This document shows positions 1 to 8,081 of a stretch of 64,000 nucleotides of DNA, piece after piece. The position numbers were made by a program, and so were the translations under genes. Source of the DNA: Acinetobacter sp. ANC 3832 (GTDB lineage Bacteria; Pseudomonadota; Gammaproteobacteria; Pseudomonadales; Moraxellaceae). The stretch's first letter is position 1, and every line of letters begins with the position of its first letter. The stretch lies in NCBI RefSeq assembly GCF_002135415.1, contig NZ_NEGJ01000005.1, positions 124,001-188,000 on the forward strand, in the 5' to 3' direction. The notes under the pieces were generated by a model, which did not search any database, was not told the DNA's origin, and saw only the letters and a program-made list of their open reading frames with translations.

Positions 1-268
1 ACTTTTAAATGAAATATTTGAGAATTTAACTCTATAATTAACTCTAAAACCTAAATAAAAAATCAAGATTACTTCAATTTGATAAAGTACATTCTCTTTA
101 ACACTTTCAATAGATTAGCTTTCATTTAAAGCTAAATTTTTTAAATTTCAATATTCGTTATGTTTCTGTGAATATTCGTTGAAATAAATCTCAAATGCAT
201 TGAAATTTCGTGTAAAAACCCTCATAAATAGAGTTCACAAATTTATTCTATTGATGTAGGAAAAAGTA

Positions 269-1261
269 ATGGAAGTTCGACAGCGTAGTTTGATGGCAGG
301 TATTTTAATGGCTGCTTTGGCGGTTGCACCTTTGGCTGAAGCTAAACGTGCAGGTGGCGGTAAAAGCCATGGTATGAGCCGTTCTTCTTCTTCAAGTCAA
401 TCATATTCTCAACCACGTCAAGCTACGCCTACACAACAACCTGCTCCTGCTACAGCACCACAACGTTCTGGTCCAGGTGTCGGTGGTATGGTTGCTGCTG
501 GTGTAGCTGGTGCCGCTCTTGGTGCAGTGGCTGCAAATGCAATGGCAGACGATCATAACCCTCAAGCTCAAAACACTGATGCAGAACTTGCGAAACAACA
601 AGCTGCAAAAGAAGAAGAGAAAAAAGGTGGAATTCCGAGCTGGATTTGGTTAATCCTGATCGCGGGTGCTGCATTCTTCTTGTTCCGTAAATTCGGTGCA
701 AAAAAAAAATTAGCCTCGGCTAACCCTTATTCGCCAAATAACTCAGGTTCTCCTGCACCATTTGGTCAACAAAATGCAACGCCACGTGCTTCGAATGACA
801 GTAGCAATATTTTTGGTCAATCGGTAGGTGGTTCAACAGGTGCGCCAACTCAAGCTCCTTTTGGTAGCGCATCTACAAGTAATGGTAATCAATTACCAGA
901 TGGTACTGAACCTGCTGCTTTCTTACGTGTTGCTCGTCAACGTTTCAACCATATTCAGTCCATGAATACAGCAAGCAACATCACTGAAATTCAGCGTTAT
1001 TTAACACCAGACCTTTATCAGTCTATGTATAACGATATTATGGCAAACCAAGATCAAGATGTTGCTGAATTCTCTAACCTCAATGCGATGGTGACAGATT
1101 CTGCAAATGAAAATGGTCAATATGTAGTGAGCGTGCGTTTCACAGGTACAGTAAGCGAAGCTTTAAACAGCTTACCGCAACCTTTTGCAGAAGTATGGCA
1201 TTTCACTAAACCCGCTGGTTCAACACAAGATTGGTTGGTTGCGGGTATTCAACAAGCTTAA
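269..1261 (+). CDS. Tim44-like domain protein, secreted or membrane-anchored
   Basis: 330 aa. It has an N-terminal signal sequence (residues about 8-25, ending AEA), then a Ser/Gln/Pro-rich stretch (35-65), a Gly/Ala-rich segment (68-92), a charged region and one clear membrane helix (about 124-140, WIWLILIAGAAFFLF). The C-terminal part (about 215-328) resembles the Tim44-like fold found in many bacterial membrane proteins of unknown role. The start is preceded by an AGGAAA stretch at about 258-263. Codons for residues 144-147 contain a run of ten A (700-709). The gene is alone on its strand and ends at a strong terminator. The precise function is unknown. Confidence 0.85.
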   Translation: MEVRQRSLMAGILMAALAVAPLAEAKRAGGGKSHGMSRSSSSSQSYSQPRQATPTQQPAPATAPQRSGPGVGGMVAAGVAGAALGAVAANAMADDHNPQAQNTDAELAKQQAAKEEEKKGGIPSWIWLILIAGAAFFLFRKFGAKKKLASANPYSPNNSGSPAPFGQQNATPRASNDSSNIFGQSVGGSTGAPTQAPFGSASTSNGNQLPDGTEPAAFLRVARQRFNHIQSMNTASNITEIQRYLTPDLYQSMYNDIMANQDQDVAEFSNLNAMVTDSANENGQYVVSVRFTGTVSEALNSLPQPFAEVWHFTKPAGSTQDWLVAGIQQA

Positions 1262-1280
1262 TACCTTAAATTGTGAACTT

Positions 1281-1309
1281 AAAAACCAGTGATTCGTCAC
1301 TGGTTTTTT
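1281..1309 (+). terminator. Rho-independent terminator after the Tim44-like gene
   Basis: An 11-bp perfect stem (1282-1292 with 1297-1307) closes a TTCG tetraloop. Its distal arm runs directly into a T tract. Confidence 0.9.
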
Positions 1310-1644
1310 GTTGTCTGATCTAATGATTTATCTCAAGAGAGGAATAATCGAATGAGGATGAGTTTCAGGAATCACTCAATAACTTTACTCATGTTCTCAT
1401 TATGATTACTTTAATTCAATTTCATGCTTTTAAATTTAATGCCGCTCATCATGTAATAAAGATACTGCCAATAATAAAATGTGGATAAATCTCATCATAC
1501 AATGACTTTCAAACTGCTCTTAAATAAGAAAAATAAAGAGGACTTGAATATTGATGCAAGACATTACATCAACCACCTATTCTAGCTATAGATCTTAGAA
1601 TTTTAGTGATCTATTCAACTAGATTCTCTACTTAAAATTGAGAA

Positions 1645-1670
1645 TAAAAAAGCCTCAATAATGAGGCTTG
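1645..1670 (-). terminator. Terminator of the serine protease gene
   Basis: An AAGCCTCA/TGAGGCTT stem (1650-1657, 1662-1669) is followed on the minus strand by five T. It lies about 25 bp past the protease stop codon. Confidence 0.8.
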
Positions 1671-1694
1671 ATGAGTAAAACTAAAGAATAAAAA

Positions 1695-2870
1695 TTAGCG
1701 TTTTGGCAAAGGAATAAACTGTGAATCTGCAGTTTGAATCTTACGCTCGCCGACTTTCACATTCAAAATAATGTTTTGACCACCACGAACAACTTCTATT
1801 TGAATAGTTGAATTTGGAGCTTGTAAAGCCACATAATTAATTAAGTGTGAAGCTGAGTTAATCACTTCATCATTCACTTTAATAATTCGATCGCCTACTT
1901 TAATTCCAGCTGCGACTGCGGGTCCATTTTTCAAGACATCCGCAACGATTACGCCTGCTTCACGCGGTTGTAATACATCATCCTGTCTTGGTTGAACAAG
2001 ACTAATGCCTAACCAACCTCGAATGACGCGACCATCTTTCAGAATAGAATTCATCACCTGTTGGCAAATTTTTGCAGGAATGGCAAAACCTATCCCTAAA
2101 GAACCACCTGATTGAGAGAAGATTGCAGTATTTACACCAATCAAATTACCTGCAACATCAATCAAAGCACCACCCGAATTACCTGGATTAATAGCAGCAT
2201 CGGTTTGAATAAAGTCTTCGTAAGTATTAATACCTAAATCTGAACGACCTGTTGCAGAAATAATTCCTTGTGTGACTGTTTGTCCAACACCGAAAGGATT
2301 ACCAATCGCAAGAACAACATCACCGACTTCATTACCACTCAATTTAAAGGGCAACACAGGTAATTTATCCAGTTCTATTTTAATTACCGCTAAATCTGTA
2401 TCAGGATCTGTTCCAATCACTGTAGCTTCGGCACGACGTCCATCTTGCAATGCAACAACAATTTGATCAGCCTGAGCAATCACATGATTATTGGTTAAAA
2501 TGTAACCATCTGGGCGAACAATCACCCCTGAACCTAAACTATTTTCATCCTGCCCTTGAGATTGATCTGGCACTTGATTGCCAAAAAACTCTCTAAATGC
2601 TGGATCATTAAGAAGTGGATGTGTTTTTTTCACTTTCTGTGTGGTAAAGATATTTACCACTGCGGGTGCTGCAACTTTGACTGCAGCACTATAAGAAACT
2701 ACCCCACCCGTACGAGATGTATTGACTAAAGGCTCTACTTTTTCAGCAGGCATTTTTACCCCATCAGCAGCAATCGGTGCTTTAGGCTGATTCATTTTCT
2801 GCCAAGTGATAAAACTAATAATCACTAATACGAGTAACACCCATGGTAACCATGTAAAGGACCGGCGCAC
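1695..2870 (-). CDS. DegS/AlgW-type periplasmic serine protease (trypsin-like plus PDZ)
   Basis: 391 aa, S1C family. An N-terminal membrane anchor (residues about 7-23) is followed by a trypsin-like domain with the triad visible as His129 (NNHVI), Asp159 (DTDLAVIKI) and Ser232 (NPGNSGGAL). One PDZ domain (about 285-375) follows. A single PDZ plus a membrane anchor fits DegS/AlgW, the regulatory site-1 proteases of envelope stress, better than DegP, which has two PDZ domains and a cleaved signal. No rseA/mucA-like anti-sigma gene is adjacent, so the substrate is unknown. Monocistronic, with its own terminator. Confidence 0.93.
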   Translation of the reverse strand: MRRSFTWLPWVLLVLVIISFITWQKMNQPKAPIAADGVKMPAEKVEPLVNTSRTGGVVSYSAAVKVAAPAVVNIFTTQKVKKTHPLLNDPAFREFFGNQVPDQSQGQDENSLGSGVIVRPDGYILTNNHVIAQADQIVVALQDGRRAEATVIGTDPDTDLAVIKIELDKLPVLPFKLSGNEVGDVVLAIGNPFGVGQTVTQGIISATGRSDLGINTYEDFIQTDAAINPGNSGGALIDVAGNLIGVNTAIFSQSGGSLGIGFAIPAKICQQVMNSILKDGRVIRGWLGISLVQPRQDDVLQPREAGVIVADVLKNGPAVAAGIKVGDRIIKVNDEVINSASHLINYVALQAPNSTIQIEVVRGGQNIILNVKVGERKIQTADSQFIPLPKR

Positions 2871-3033
2871 TTTATATACCCCTAAGAATTATTTAATTTG
2901 TTGATGCCAAAGCATTTTCTATATTGTAATCAAAATTAAGTAAGATGCATAAAATTCACAATAGAGATTTGTTCAGCTTTAGTTACAAGTCATAATATGT
3001 TTTGATGATCTTATTTATTCAAGCAGGTGACCT

Positions 3034-3792
3034 ATGGCTACACTCAATGACATTATTAAATGGTGTGATCAAACGCTTAAAACACATGAATTTAAAGATT
3101 ATGCACCCAACGGTTTACAAATTGAAGGCAAATCTGAAGTCAAAAAAATTCTATGTGCTGTCACCGCTTCACAAGATGCGATTGAGGCTGCAATTGCCCA
3201 AAATGCAGATTTACTTTTGGTTCATCATGGTTATTTCTGGAAAGGTGAACCCTATCCAATCACAGGTATGCGTGGAAAACGCATCAAAAGTTTAATCCAA
3301 AATAATGTTTCACTTGTCGCTTATCATCTGCCTTTAGATTCACACCCAATTTTAGGAAATAATGCAGCCATTGCAGACATTCTTGAATTAGAAAATATTG
3401 AAAACTTAGATGTGAGTGAACCTCATCCAATTGGGAATATTGGCTATTTAGAGAATGCCATGTCACCAGAAATATTTAAAAATTATGTTTCCGAACGTTT
3501 AGGTTTCAATGCGATTCATCTCCCTGCAGATAAAACTACGATTCAAAAAGTCGGTTTTTGTACAGGTGGCGCACAAGATTATATTGGCAAAGCAGCGGAT
3601 CAAGACTGTGATGCGTATATCTCAGGTGAAGTCAGTGAACGAACTTTCTATGAAGCCAAAGAGTTAGATGTTCATTATTATGCATGTGGACACCATGCAA
3701 CTGAGCGATATGGCGTCCAACGACTTGGAAAAGCTATTTCAGAACAGTTCAATATTGAGTATAGTTATTACGAATTAAACAATCCGATTTAA
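3034..3792 (+). CDS. Nif3-like dinuclear metal centre protein (YbgI family)
   Basis: 252 aa, the usual length of the short Nif3/YbgI type without the inserted domain. Metal-site motifs are visible: the HHGYFWKGE segment (residues about 69-77), SLVAYHLPLDSHP (about 93-105) and, near the C-terminus, SGEVSERTFYEA and ACGHHATERYG. Members form hexamers with two metals per subunit. Some are proposed GTP cyclohydrolase-like or regulatory proteins, but the cellular role is unsettled. The start is at GCAGGTGACCTATG. It is divergent from the protease gene. Confidence 0.93.
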   Translation: MATLNDIIKWCDQTLKTHEFKDYAPNGLQIEGKSEVKKILCAVTASQDAIEAAIAQNADLLLVHHGYFWKGEPYPITGMRGKRIKSLIQNNVSLVAYHLPLDSHPILGNNAAIADILELENIENLDVSEPHPIGNIGYLENAMSPEIFKNYVSERLGFNAIHLPADKTTIQKVGFCTGGAQDYIGKAADQDCDAYISGEVSERTFYEAKELDVHYYACGHHATERYGVQRLGKAISEQFNIEYSYYELNNPI

Positions 3793-3945
3793 TTTCAATA
3801 GGCTGTTTTTGACATTTTCTTTATGCGTATAAATTCGACGTATATTATGTATTGATATTTAAATCCGATGCACAATTGCGCGAATAATCCATTACAATAA
3901 AGCCACTTAATGTTAAAACCCAGCAAAATGCAAGGAATTTAAAAC

Positions 3946-4572
3946 ATGACAACGATTACTTTACCCGCGTTACCATACGGTTACGAAGATCTTGCTCCAC
4001 ACATCAGCAAAGAAACTTTAGAATTTCACCATGATAAACACCACAACACTTATGTTGTAAATTTAAATAACCTAATCAAAGACACAGACCTTGAAGGTAA
4101 AACTTTAGAAGAAATCATTACTGCTGTTGCTGGTGATGCATCTAAAGCAGGTGTTTTCAACAATGCTGCTCAAGTTTGGAACCACACTTTCTATTGGAAC
4201 TGTATGGCTAAAAATGGTGGCGGTAAAGCAACAGGTGCTTTGGCTGCTAAAATTGACGAAGCTTTCGGTTCTTACGAAAAATTTGCTGAAGAATTTGCTG
4301 CTGCTGCAACAACTCAATTCGGTTCAGGTTGGGCTTGGTTAGTTGCTGATAAAGCAAATGGTGCTCTTTCTATCCTTAAAACTGCAAATGCGGATACTCC
4401 ACTTGCTCATGGCAAAGTTGCGGTATTAACAATTGACGTTTGGGAACATGCTTATTACATCGATTTCCGTAATGCACGTCCTGTTTACATCAAAACTTTC
4501 TTAGAAAGCTTAGTAAACTGGGATTATGCAAATGCTAAATATGCTGGTCAAGCTGCTGGCGTTGAAAAATAA
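3946..4572 (+). CDS. sodB: Superoxide dismutase, iron type
   Basis: 208 aa. It converts superoxide to peroxide and oxygen in the cytoplasm. The metal ligands are His28, His80 (VWNH), Asp164 and His168 (DVWEHAYY). Gln76 within AAQVWNH and the QFGSGWAWLV segment point to the Fe-type (SodB) rather than the Mn-type enzyme. An AAGGAATTTAAAACATG start context gives a good ribosome binding site. The gene stands alone and has a strong terminator. No Fur box was confidently recognised upstream. Confidence 0.97.
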   Translation: MTTITLPALPYGYEDLAPHISKETLEFHHDKHHNTYVVNLNNLIKDTDLEGKTLEEIITAVAGDASKAGVFNNAAQVWNHTFYWNCMAKNGGGKATGALAAKIDEAFGSYEKFAEEFAAAATTQFGSGWAWLVADKANGALSILKTANADTPLAHGKVAVLTIDVWEHAYYIDFRNARPVYIKTFLESLVNWDYANAKYAGQAAGVEK

Positions 4573-4593
4573 TTTTATTATTAAATTATTTTA

Positions 4594-4622
4594 AAAAATC
4601 ACCCTTTATGGGTGATTTTTTA
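4594..4622 (+). terminator. Terminator of sodB
   Basis: An 11-bp stem (4594-4604 with 4610-4620) with loop TTTAT; the distal arm ends in a T tract. Confidence 0.88.
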
Positions 4623-4691
4623 TGATTATTCTGTTTCATTTTTCATTGATATTTTTTAGAATCTGAAGACGTTAAAAATACTAAAATAAAT

Positions 4692-5324
4692 ATGCCTATA
4701 TATAAAATAAAAGCGTCAGTATTTCGCATTGCTTATACCCTTATGTGTTGCTTTGCCATTCAATTGGGTTGTTTCAAATATATTGAGTATGAGGACTATC
4801 TTACTTTCATTTTTTGTATTGCTGTACTGGTCATGATAGGAACCTTTATTTATTCAATTCTAATCATCTTTTTTCTGATCAAAAAAGGACGACCTAGCAT
4901 CACCTTAGATGCGACAGGTTGTGAGTTCAAATTATTATTTATTGAATGTAAATTTAACTATAGCCAAATGCAAAGTTTCTCACTAAGTAAGCAGGAACGT
5001 TCTAGTCGAATATACACAATTTATGAGCGCCATTTAACGCTCGATTTTGATAAAAAAATAGACGTGCATTACCTACTTCGAAGGAAGACGCAGACAGAAT
5101 CTACTTTTTCATTGCAACAGCTTAATTTTATTTCAAGCAAACAAGTCATGCAGATCGCAATGCTACTCATGATTATTCGCAATACAAAGCCTCAACAAAG
5201 AGTAAATCTGATACAAAAGCTAAATCAAAAACCTTTTGATTTTAGTCAATTTATTAGCCAAAAGAACATTGCTCATTTCAAAAACGACCAATATCTATCC
5301 AAAAATTTCAAAGTTGAGCAATAA
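4692..5324 (+). CDS. Hypothetical membrane protein with two N-terminal helices
   Basis: 210 aa, not recognised with certainty. Two hydrophobic helices (residues about 8-28 and 34-64) form a hairpin. After them comes a cytosolic domain beginning KKGRPSITLDATGCEF, which has the look of small bacterial PH-like membrane proteins such as the STM3941-type family; that likeness is only an impression. Codon use is AT-rich like its neighbours. No strong ribosome binding site is seen before the ATG. It sits alone between sodB and the tRNA-Asn pair. Confidence 0.7.
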   Translation: MPIYKIKASVFRIAYTLMCCFAIQLGCFKYIEYEDYLTFIFCIAVLVMIGTFIYSILIIFFLIKKGRPSITLDATGCEFKLLFIECKFNYSQMQSFSLSKQERSSRIYTIYERHLTLDFDKKIDVHYLLRRKTQTESTFSLQQLNFISSKQVMQIAMLLMIIRNTKPQQRVNLIQKLNQKPFDFSQFISQKNIAHFKNDQYLSKNFKVEQ

Positions 5325-5358
5325 AAATTCAAATAGTTATAAAATCTGACATTTCCTC

Positions 5359-5387
5359 TTGACCCCTTCCTGTTTCATCCCTAAAAT
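5359..5387 (+). promoter_or_regulatory. Sigma-70 promoter of the first tRNA-Asn pair
   Basis: TTGACC (5359-5364), a 17-bp spacer and TAAAAT (5382-5387), followed by a GC-rich GCGC just after the -10 box, the discriminator type typical of stringently controlled stable-RNA promoters. The same architecture precedes the third tRNA-Asn. Confidence 0.8.
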
Positions 5388-5398
5388 GCGCAACAGAT

Positions 5399-5474
5399 TC
5401 TCCAATAGCTCAGTCGGTAGAGCGACGGACTGTTAATCCGCAGGTCCCTGGTTCGAGCCCAGGTTGGAGAGCCA
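5399..5474 (+). tRNA. tRNA-Asn (GTT), copy 1
   Basis: 76 nt including encoded CCA. The acceptor stem pairs TCTCCAA with TTGGAGA, the anticodon is GTT in CTGTTAA, and GGTTCGAGCCC forms the T arm. It is identical to the copy at 6356-6431. Confidence 0.97.
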
Positions 5475-5479
5475 TCTAT

Positions 5480-5555
5480 TCTTCCATAGCTCAGTTGGTA
5501 GAGCGACGGACTGTTAATCCGCAGGTCCCTGGTTCGAGCCCAGGTGGAAGAGCCA
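5480..5555 (+). tRNA. tRNA-Asn (GTT), copy 2 with a variant acceptor stem
   Basis: 76 nt including CCA. It has the same body and GTT anticodon as the neighbours, but the acceptor stem is TCTTCCA/TGGAAGA instead of TCTCCAA/TTGGAGA, with both strands changed so pairing is kept. One D-loop base also differs. It follows copy 1 by 5 bp and must share its transcript. Confidence 0.97.
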
Positions 5556-5562
5556 AGATTCT

Positions 5563-5597
5563 AAAAAGCCCACTCATTATGCAGTGGGCTTTTTTTA
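5563..5597 (+). terminator. Terminator of the tRNA-Asn pair
   Basis: GCCCACT (5568-5574) pairs with AGTGGGC (5583-5589), followed by seven T. Confidence 0.9.
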
Positions 5598-5652
5598 TCA
5601 CTTTTTTATATCATCAGAAATAATGACGATACAAATCCTGAATCTTTCGTAT

Positions 5653-6228
5653 TTATAAAACACCCTGATCTTTCAAATCATATAAATATTCAGTGGATGC
5701 ACTCTTAAATAAAATGAATTGTGCAATCTTGATAATATCAGGATCCGAAGTACTACATAATTCTGCAAAATCTGCATCTGGATCTTCTCTGAATTTTAAT
5801 GTTGTATTGAGATTAAAATCTTGAGGTAATCTAAAACTCAAATTGTCTTCTTTAAGGTCAATCAAATAGTCTGTGCCATCTTTTTTCACAGACATCGTAT
5901 CTGAATCTAGATCTAAATCACCGACATCATCCAACGGAATTCCAACAGCTCCTGAAGCATAATCTGAATGATCTTCAAATACCTTTTTCGTCAATTCAAC
6001 AATATCTGAAATTTTAAGCTGATCTTTGGCTTCTAGCTCATTGTCTTTATACAAATCTTGCCAGTCAGAATTATCAATTAATTTGATAAATGCAATCGGT
6101 TGGCAAACTTTCTGAACAGTCGGCTCACTTGCAGTCGTTTGCTCAGTTTTTTTATCTGCAGTTTTCTGTTGCGGAGAACATGCAAATAGTCCAACAGAAA
6201 CACACACTACCATCAGTTTAAATTTCAT
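5653..6228 (-). CDS. Hypothetical lipoprotein
   Basis: 191 aa. A lipoprotein signal peptide ends in a LFAC lipobox, placing the acylated Cys at residue 17. A Gln/Lys/Thr-rich linker follows (to about 38), then a mostly acidic domain with DLDLDSD-type stretches near residues 104-110. I recognise no family. It lies on the opposite strand between two tRNA-Asn units that form about 97-bp direct repeats, so it is flanked by recombinogenic sequence. Confidence 0.75.
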   Translation of the reverse strand: MKFKLMVVCVSVGLFACSPQQKTADKKTEQTTASEPTVQKVCQPIAFIKLIDNSDWQDLYKDNELEAKDQLKISDIVELTKKVFEDHSDYASGAVGIPLDDVGDLDLDSDTMSVKKDGTDYLIDLKEDNLSFRLPQDFNLNTTLKFREDPDADFAELCSTSDPDIIKIAQFILFKSASTEYLYDLKDQGVL

Positions 6229-6315
6229 TTTTACCTAAATTTCGCCAACTTTTATGACGACTGCTCAATTATTTAACAAATGATACTGATTTACGCTGAA
6301 TCAATCAATTTCTAC

Positions 6316-6344
6316 TTGACCTTATTGCAGGGTATCCCTAAAAT
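6316..6344 (+). promoter_or_regulatory. Sigma-70 promoter of tRNA-Asn copy 3
   Basis: TTGACC (6316-6321), a 17-bp spacer and TAAAAT (6339-6344), then GCG. The -10 region and downstream bases match the promoter at 5359-5387; the spacer does not, so the elements look conserved by selection or recent duplication. Confidence 0.8.
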
Positions 6345-6355
6345 GCGATCCAGAT

Positions 6356-6431
6356 TCTCCAATAGCTCAGTCGGTAGAGCGACGGACTGTTAATCCGCAG
6401 GTCCCTGGTTCGAGCCCAGGTTGGAGAGCCA
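6356..6431 (+). tRNA. tRNA-Asn (GTT), copy 3
   Basis: 76 nt including CCA, identical in sequence to copy 1 at 5399-5474. It has its own promoter and terminator. Confidence 0.97.
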
Positions 6432-6437
6432 AATTCT

Positions 6438-6474
6438 AAAAACCCACTCTATTTTTTATTGAGTGGGTTTTTTC
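6438..6474 (+). terminator. Terminator of tRNA-Asn copy 3
   Basis: An AAACCCACTC/GAGTGGGTTT stem (6440-6449 with 6461-6470) followed by T residues. Confidence 0.88.
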
Positions 6475-6500
6475 TTATCCGCATTTTATAATTTTCTTAG

Positions 6501-6953
6501 ATGGTTATTGTGTTTGATTCCAGCCAGTCTACTTTCTTTTTTATTGGGTGCATTGCATCACTTTTTTTAATTATTATCATATTACAAAAATTTGTAAATC
6601 GTGACCAACAATATTATGCCAAACGCCCTATTACAGCCTTTGAACAAAAAATGTTTACTCGTTTAAAAACCACCTTTCCGCAATATCATGTTTTAGCTCA
6701 AGTTGCTTTTAGCGCACTCATTACAAGCAATAACTTTAAAGTACGCAACAAATTCAATCGTAAAGTCACAGATTTTGTAATTTTGAATCAAGAATTAGAT
6801 GTGATTGCGATTGTTGAACTTGATGATCCAAGCCATATTGGTAAAGAACAAGAAGATGCTTTGCGAGATGAAATGTTCCATCAAGCAGGCTATAAAGTTC
6901 TAAGATATACCCATATCCCAAGCAACCGACAATTACAAAAAGATATTCATTAG
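6501..6953 (+). CDS. Membrane-anchored DUF2726 protein, nuclease-like
   Basis: 150 aa. One membrane helix (residues about 10-30) precedes a soluble domain of the DUF2726 type. Asp91 (VTDFVIL), Glu106 and Asp108 (IVELDDPSH) and the tail RDEMFHQAGYKVLRY resemble the Vsr/DUF559-like restriction-endonuclease fold, in which acidic residues bind metal. The family has no established function. The start has no good ribosome binding site. It begins about 27 bp after the tRNA-Asn terminator. Confidence 0.8.
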   Translation: MVIVFDSSQSTFFFIGCIASLFLIIIILQKFVNRDQQYYAKRPITAFEQKMFTRLKTTFPQYHVLAQVAFSALITSNNFKVRNKFNRKVTDFVILNQELDVIAIVELDDPSHIGKEQEDALRDEMFHQAGYKVLRYTHIPSNRQLQKDIH

Positions 6954-7414
6954 ACATCTTACATAAGTCAGCTTTTAATCAGCATATGTTCATAATGGAT
7001 GTCTCCTCTCCTTAAAAAGGAGAGAGTTAGTGAGAAAATTATTTTCACTTATAAAATTTTATTCATTTCTCTACTTTCGCAAGAGGTTTATTGAACAAAT
7101 ATAGGAGTTTTCAGCGGAAACAGTACAAGCTCCTCCTATCCGCTTATTTATAGATTTTTATACTTTCAAAAGCCACCTTCTTACCTCAATCCTTTTTAAT
7201 TTTTTTCTCAAGTAGAAGAATAAAGAATCTTAAAAAAGCAATCCAAAAATGCTCATAGCAAAGTGAAAAAGCCTTAGCCTTCACTAATTATTAGCTAGTT
7301 TTTCTCAAGCTTTCGCATTTACAAAAAAATAAGTCAAATTGGCATATCCACGCCATATTAAAATGTGACTATAATGATTAAAATTTAATCTAAAATATAA
7401 AAAAGGAAGATCAA
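6954..7414. other. Gene-free stretch with a REP-like hairpin
   Basis: 461 bp without a supported gene. It contains a hairpin (CTCTCCTT 7006-7013, AAGGAGAG 7017-7024) followed by AGTTAGTGAG, which resembles a worn copy of a common bacterial REP-type palindrome. The rest is AT-rich with nothing recognisable. Confidence 0.5.
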
Positions 7415-7792
7415 ATGGCAAATCCAATCTGCTGGTTTGAAATTTATGTTGATGATATGCAGCGCGCAAAACAATTTTATCAAACACTCATGAATGTTGA
7501 ACTCAGCTTACTCAGTGACCCAAAAGATACTTCTATGGAAATGTGGGCTTTTCCATCAGATATGGGACAGTATGGTGCTTCAGGTACATTGGTTAAAGTG
7601 CAAGACATTTCCGCAGGTGGTAATAGCACGATTATCTACTTTTCGAGTTCAGATTGTGCCATTGAAGCAACACGTATTGAACAGGCAGGTGGTCAAATTC
7701 ATCAAGCAAAAATGTCTATTGGTCCACATGGATTTATTGTTCTAGGCATTGATACTGAAGGTAATATGTTTGGTATCCATTCCATGCAATAA
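7415..7792 (+). CDS. VOC (glyoxalase/bleomycin-resistance fold) family protein
   Basis: 125 aa, a single vicinal-oxygen-chelate domain. The opening PICWFEIYVDDMQRAKQFY and the closing GFIVLGIDTEGNMFGIHSMQ are the two beta-alpha-beta modules typical of the small stand-alone YdeM/lactoylglutathione-lyase-like group. A strong AAAAAGGAAGA ribosome binding site precedes the ATG. The substrate is unknown; similar proteins are annotated as putative glyoxalases without proof. Confidence 0.9.
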   Translation: MANPICWFEIYVDDMQRAKQFYQTLMNVELSLLSDPKDTSMEMWAFPSDMGQYGASGTLVKVQDISAGGNSTIIYFSSSDCAIEATRIEQAGGQIHQAKMSIGPHGFIVLGIDTEGNMFGIHSMQ

Positions 7793-7877
7793 ATATCAAT
7801 CATAGGATTGATTTTAGCTAAACGATAAAAACTTAATATCAACCAAGTCGCTTTGCTTTTTTGCAAAAGTAAAACAC

Positions 7878-7907
7878 TTGAAAAATGCTTCAAATGCACC
7901 ATATATA
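7878..7907 (+). promoter_or_regulatory. Predicted promoter of a small RNA
   Basis: TTGAAA (7878-7883), an 18-bp spacer and TATATA (7902-7907). No open reading frame follows before the terminator at 7998-8033. Confidence 0.5.
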
Positions 7908-7913
7908 GAGTAC

Positions 7914-8033
7914 AAAGATGATGAGTTGAGTGATTTAACTAATCTCGTTCAAGTTTGGTAACGTTGATTTAAATCTCCAGATAAATCAACGTTAAATCGC
8001 AGTTCTATGCGTCTTTTAGAACTGCGTTTTTTT
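7914..8033 (+). ncRNA. Candidate small RNA, about 120 nt
   Basis: A sigma-70-like promoter, a first hairpin of 12 perfect base pairs (7960-7971 with 7982-7993, loop of 10) and an intrinsic terminator (7998-8033) lie in order in a stretch with no gene. The expected transcript begins near 7914 and ends at the T tract. This is inference from the sequence only. I do not recognise the RNA as a known family. It could instead be the 3' end of the VOC gene transcript. Confidence 0.45.
7998..8033 (+). terminator. Strong intrinsic terminator
   Basis: CGCAGTTCTA (7998-8007) pairs perfectly with TAGAACTGCG (8017-8026), followed by seven T. Confidence 0.9.
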
Positions 8034-8081
8034 ATTGAGTATCTTCATCAACAATAAGGTTGAACATTATTTCTCTTAAAT

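Larger units (their letters stand above)
1262..1694. other. Gene-free stretch between convergent genes
   Basis: 433 bp of AT-rich sequence with a terminator at each end (1281-1309 plus, 1645-1670 minus). Between them I see only one 17-codon reading frame (about 1351-1404) with no support. Nothing else can be called. Confidence 0.6.

Noticed and set aside
1351-1404. A 17-codon frame after a GAGAGG in the gap between the Tim44-like gene and the protease
   Set aside because: Too short, no conserved feature and no regulated gene downstream.
3852-3898. A possible sodB promoter (TTGATA / TACAAT)
   Set aside because: The spacing between these elements is far from 17 bp and no alternative pair was convincing.
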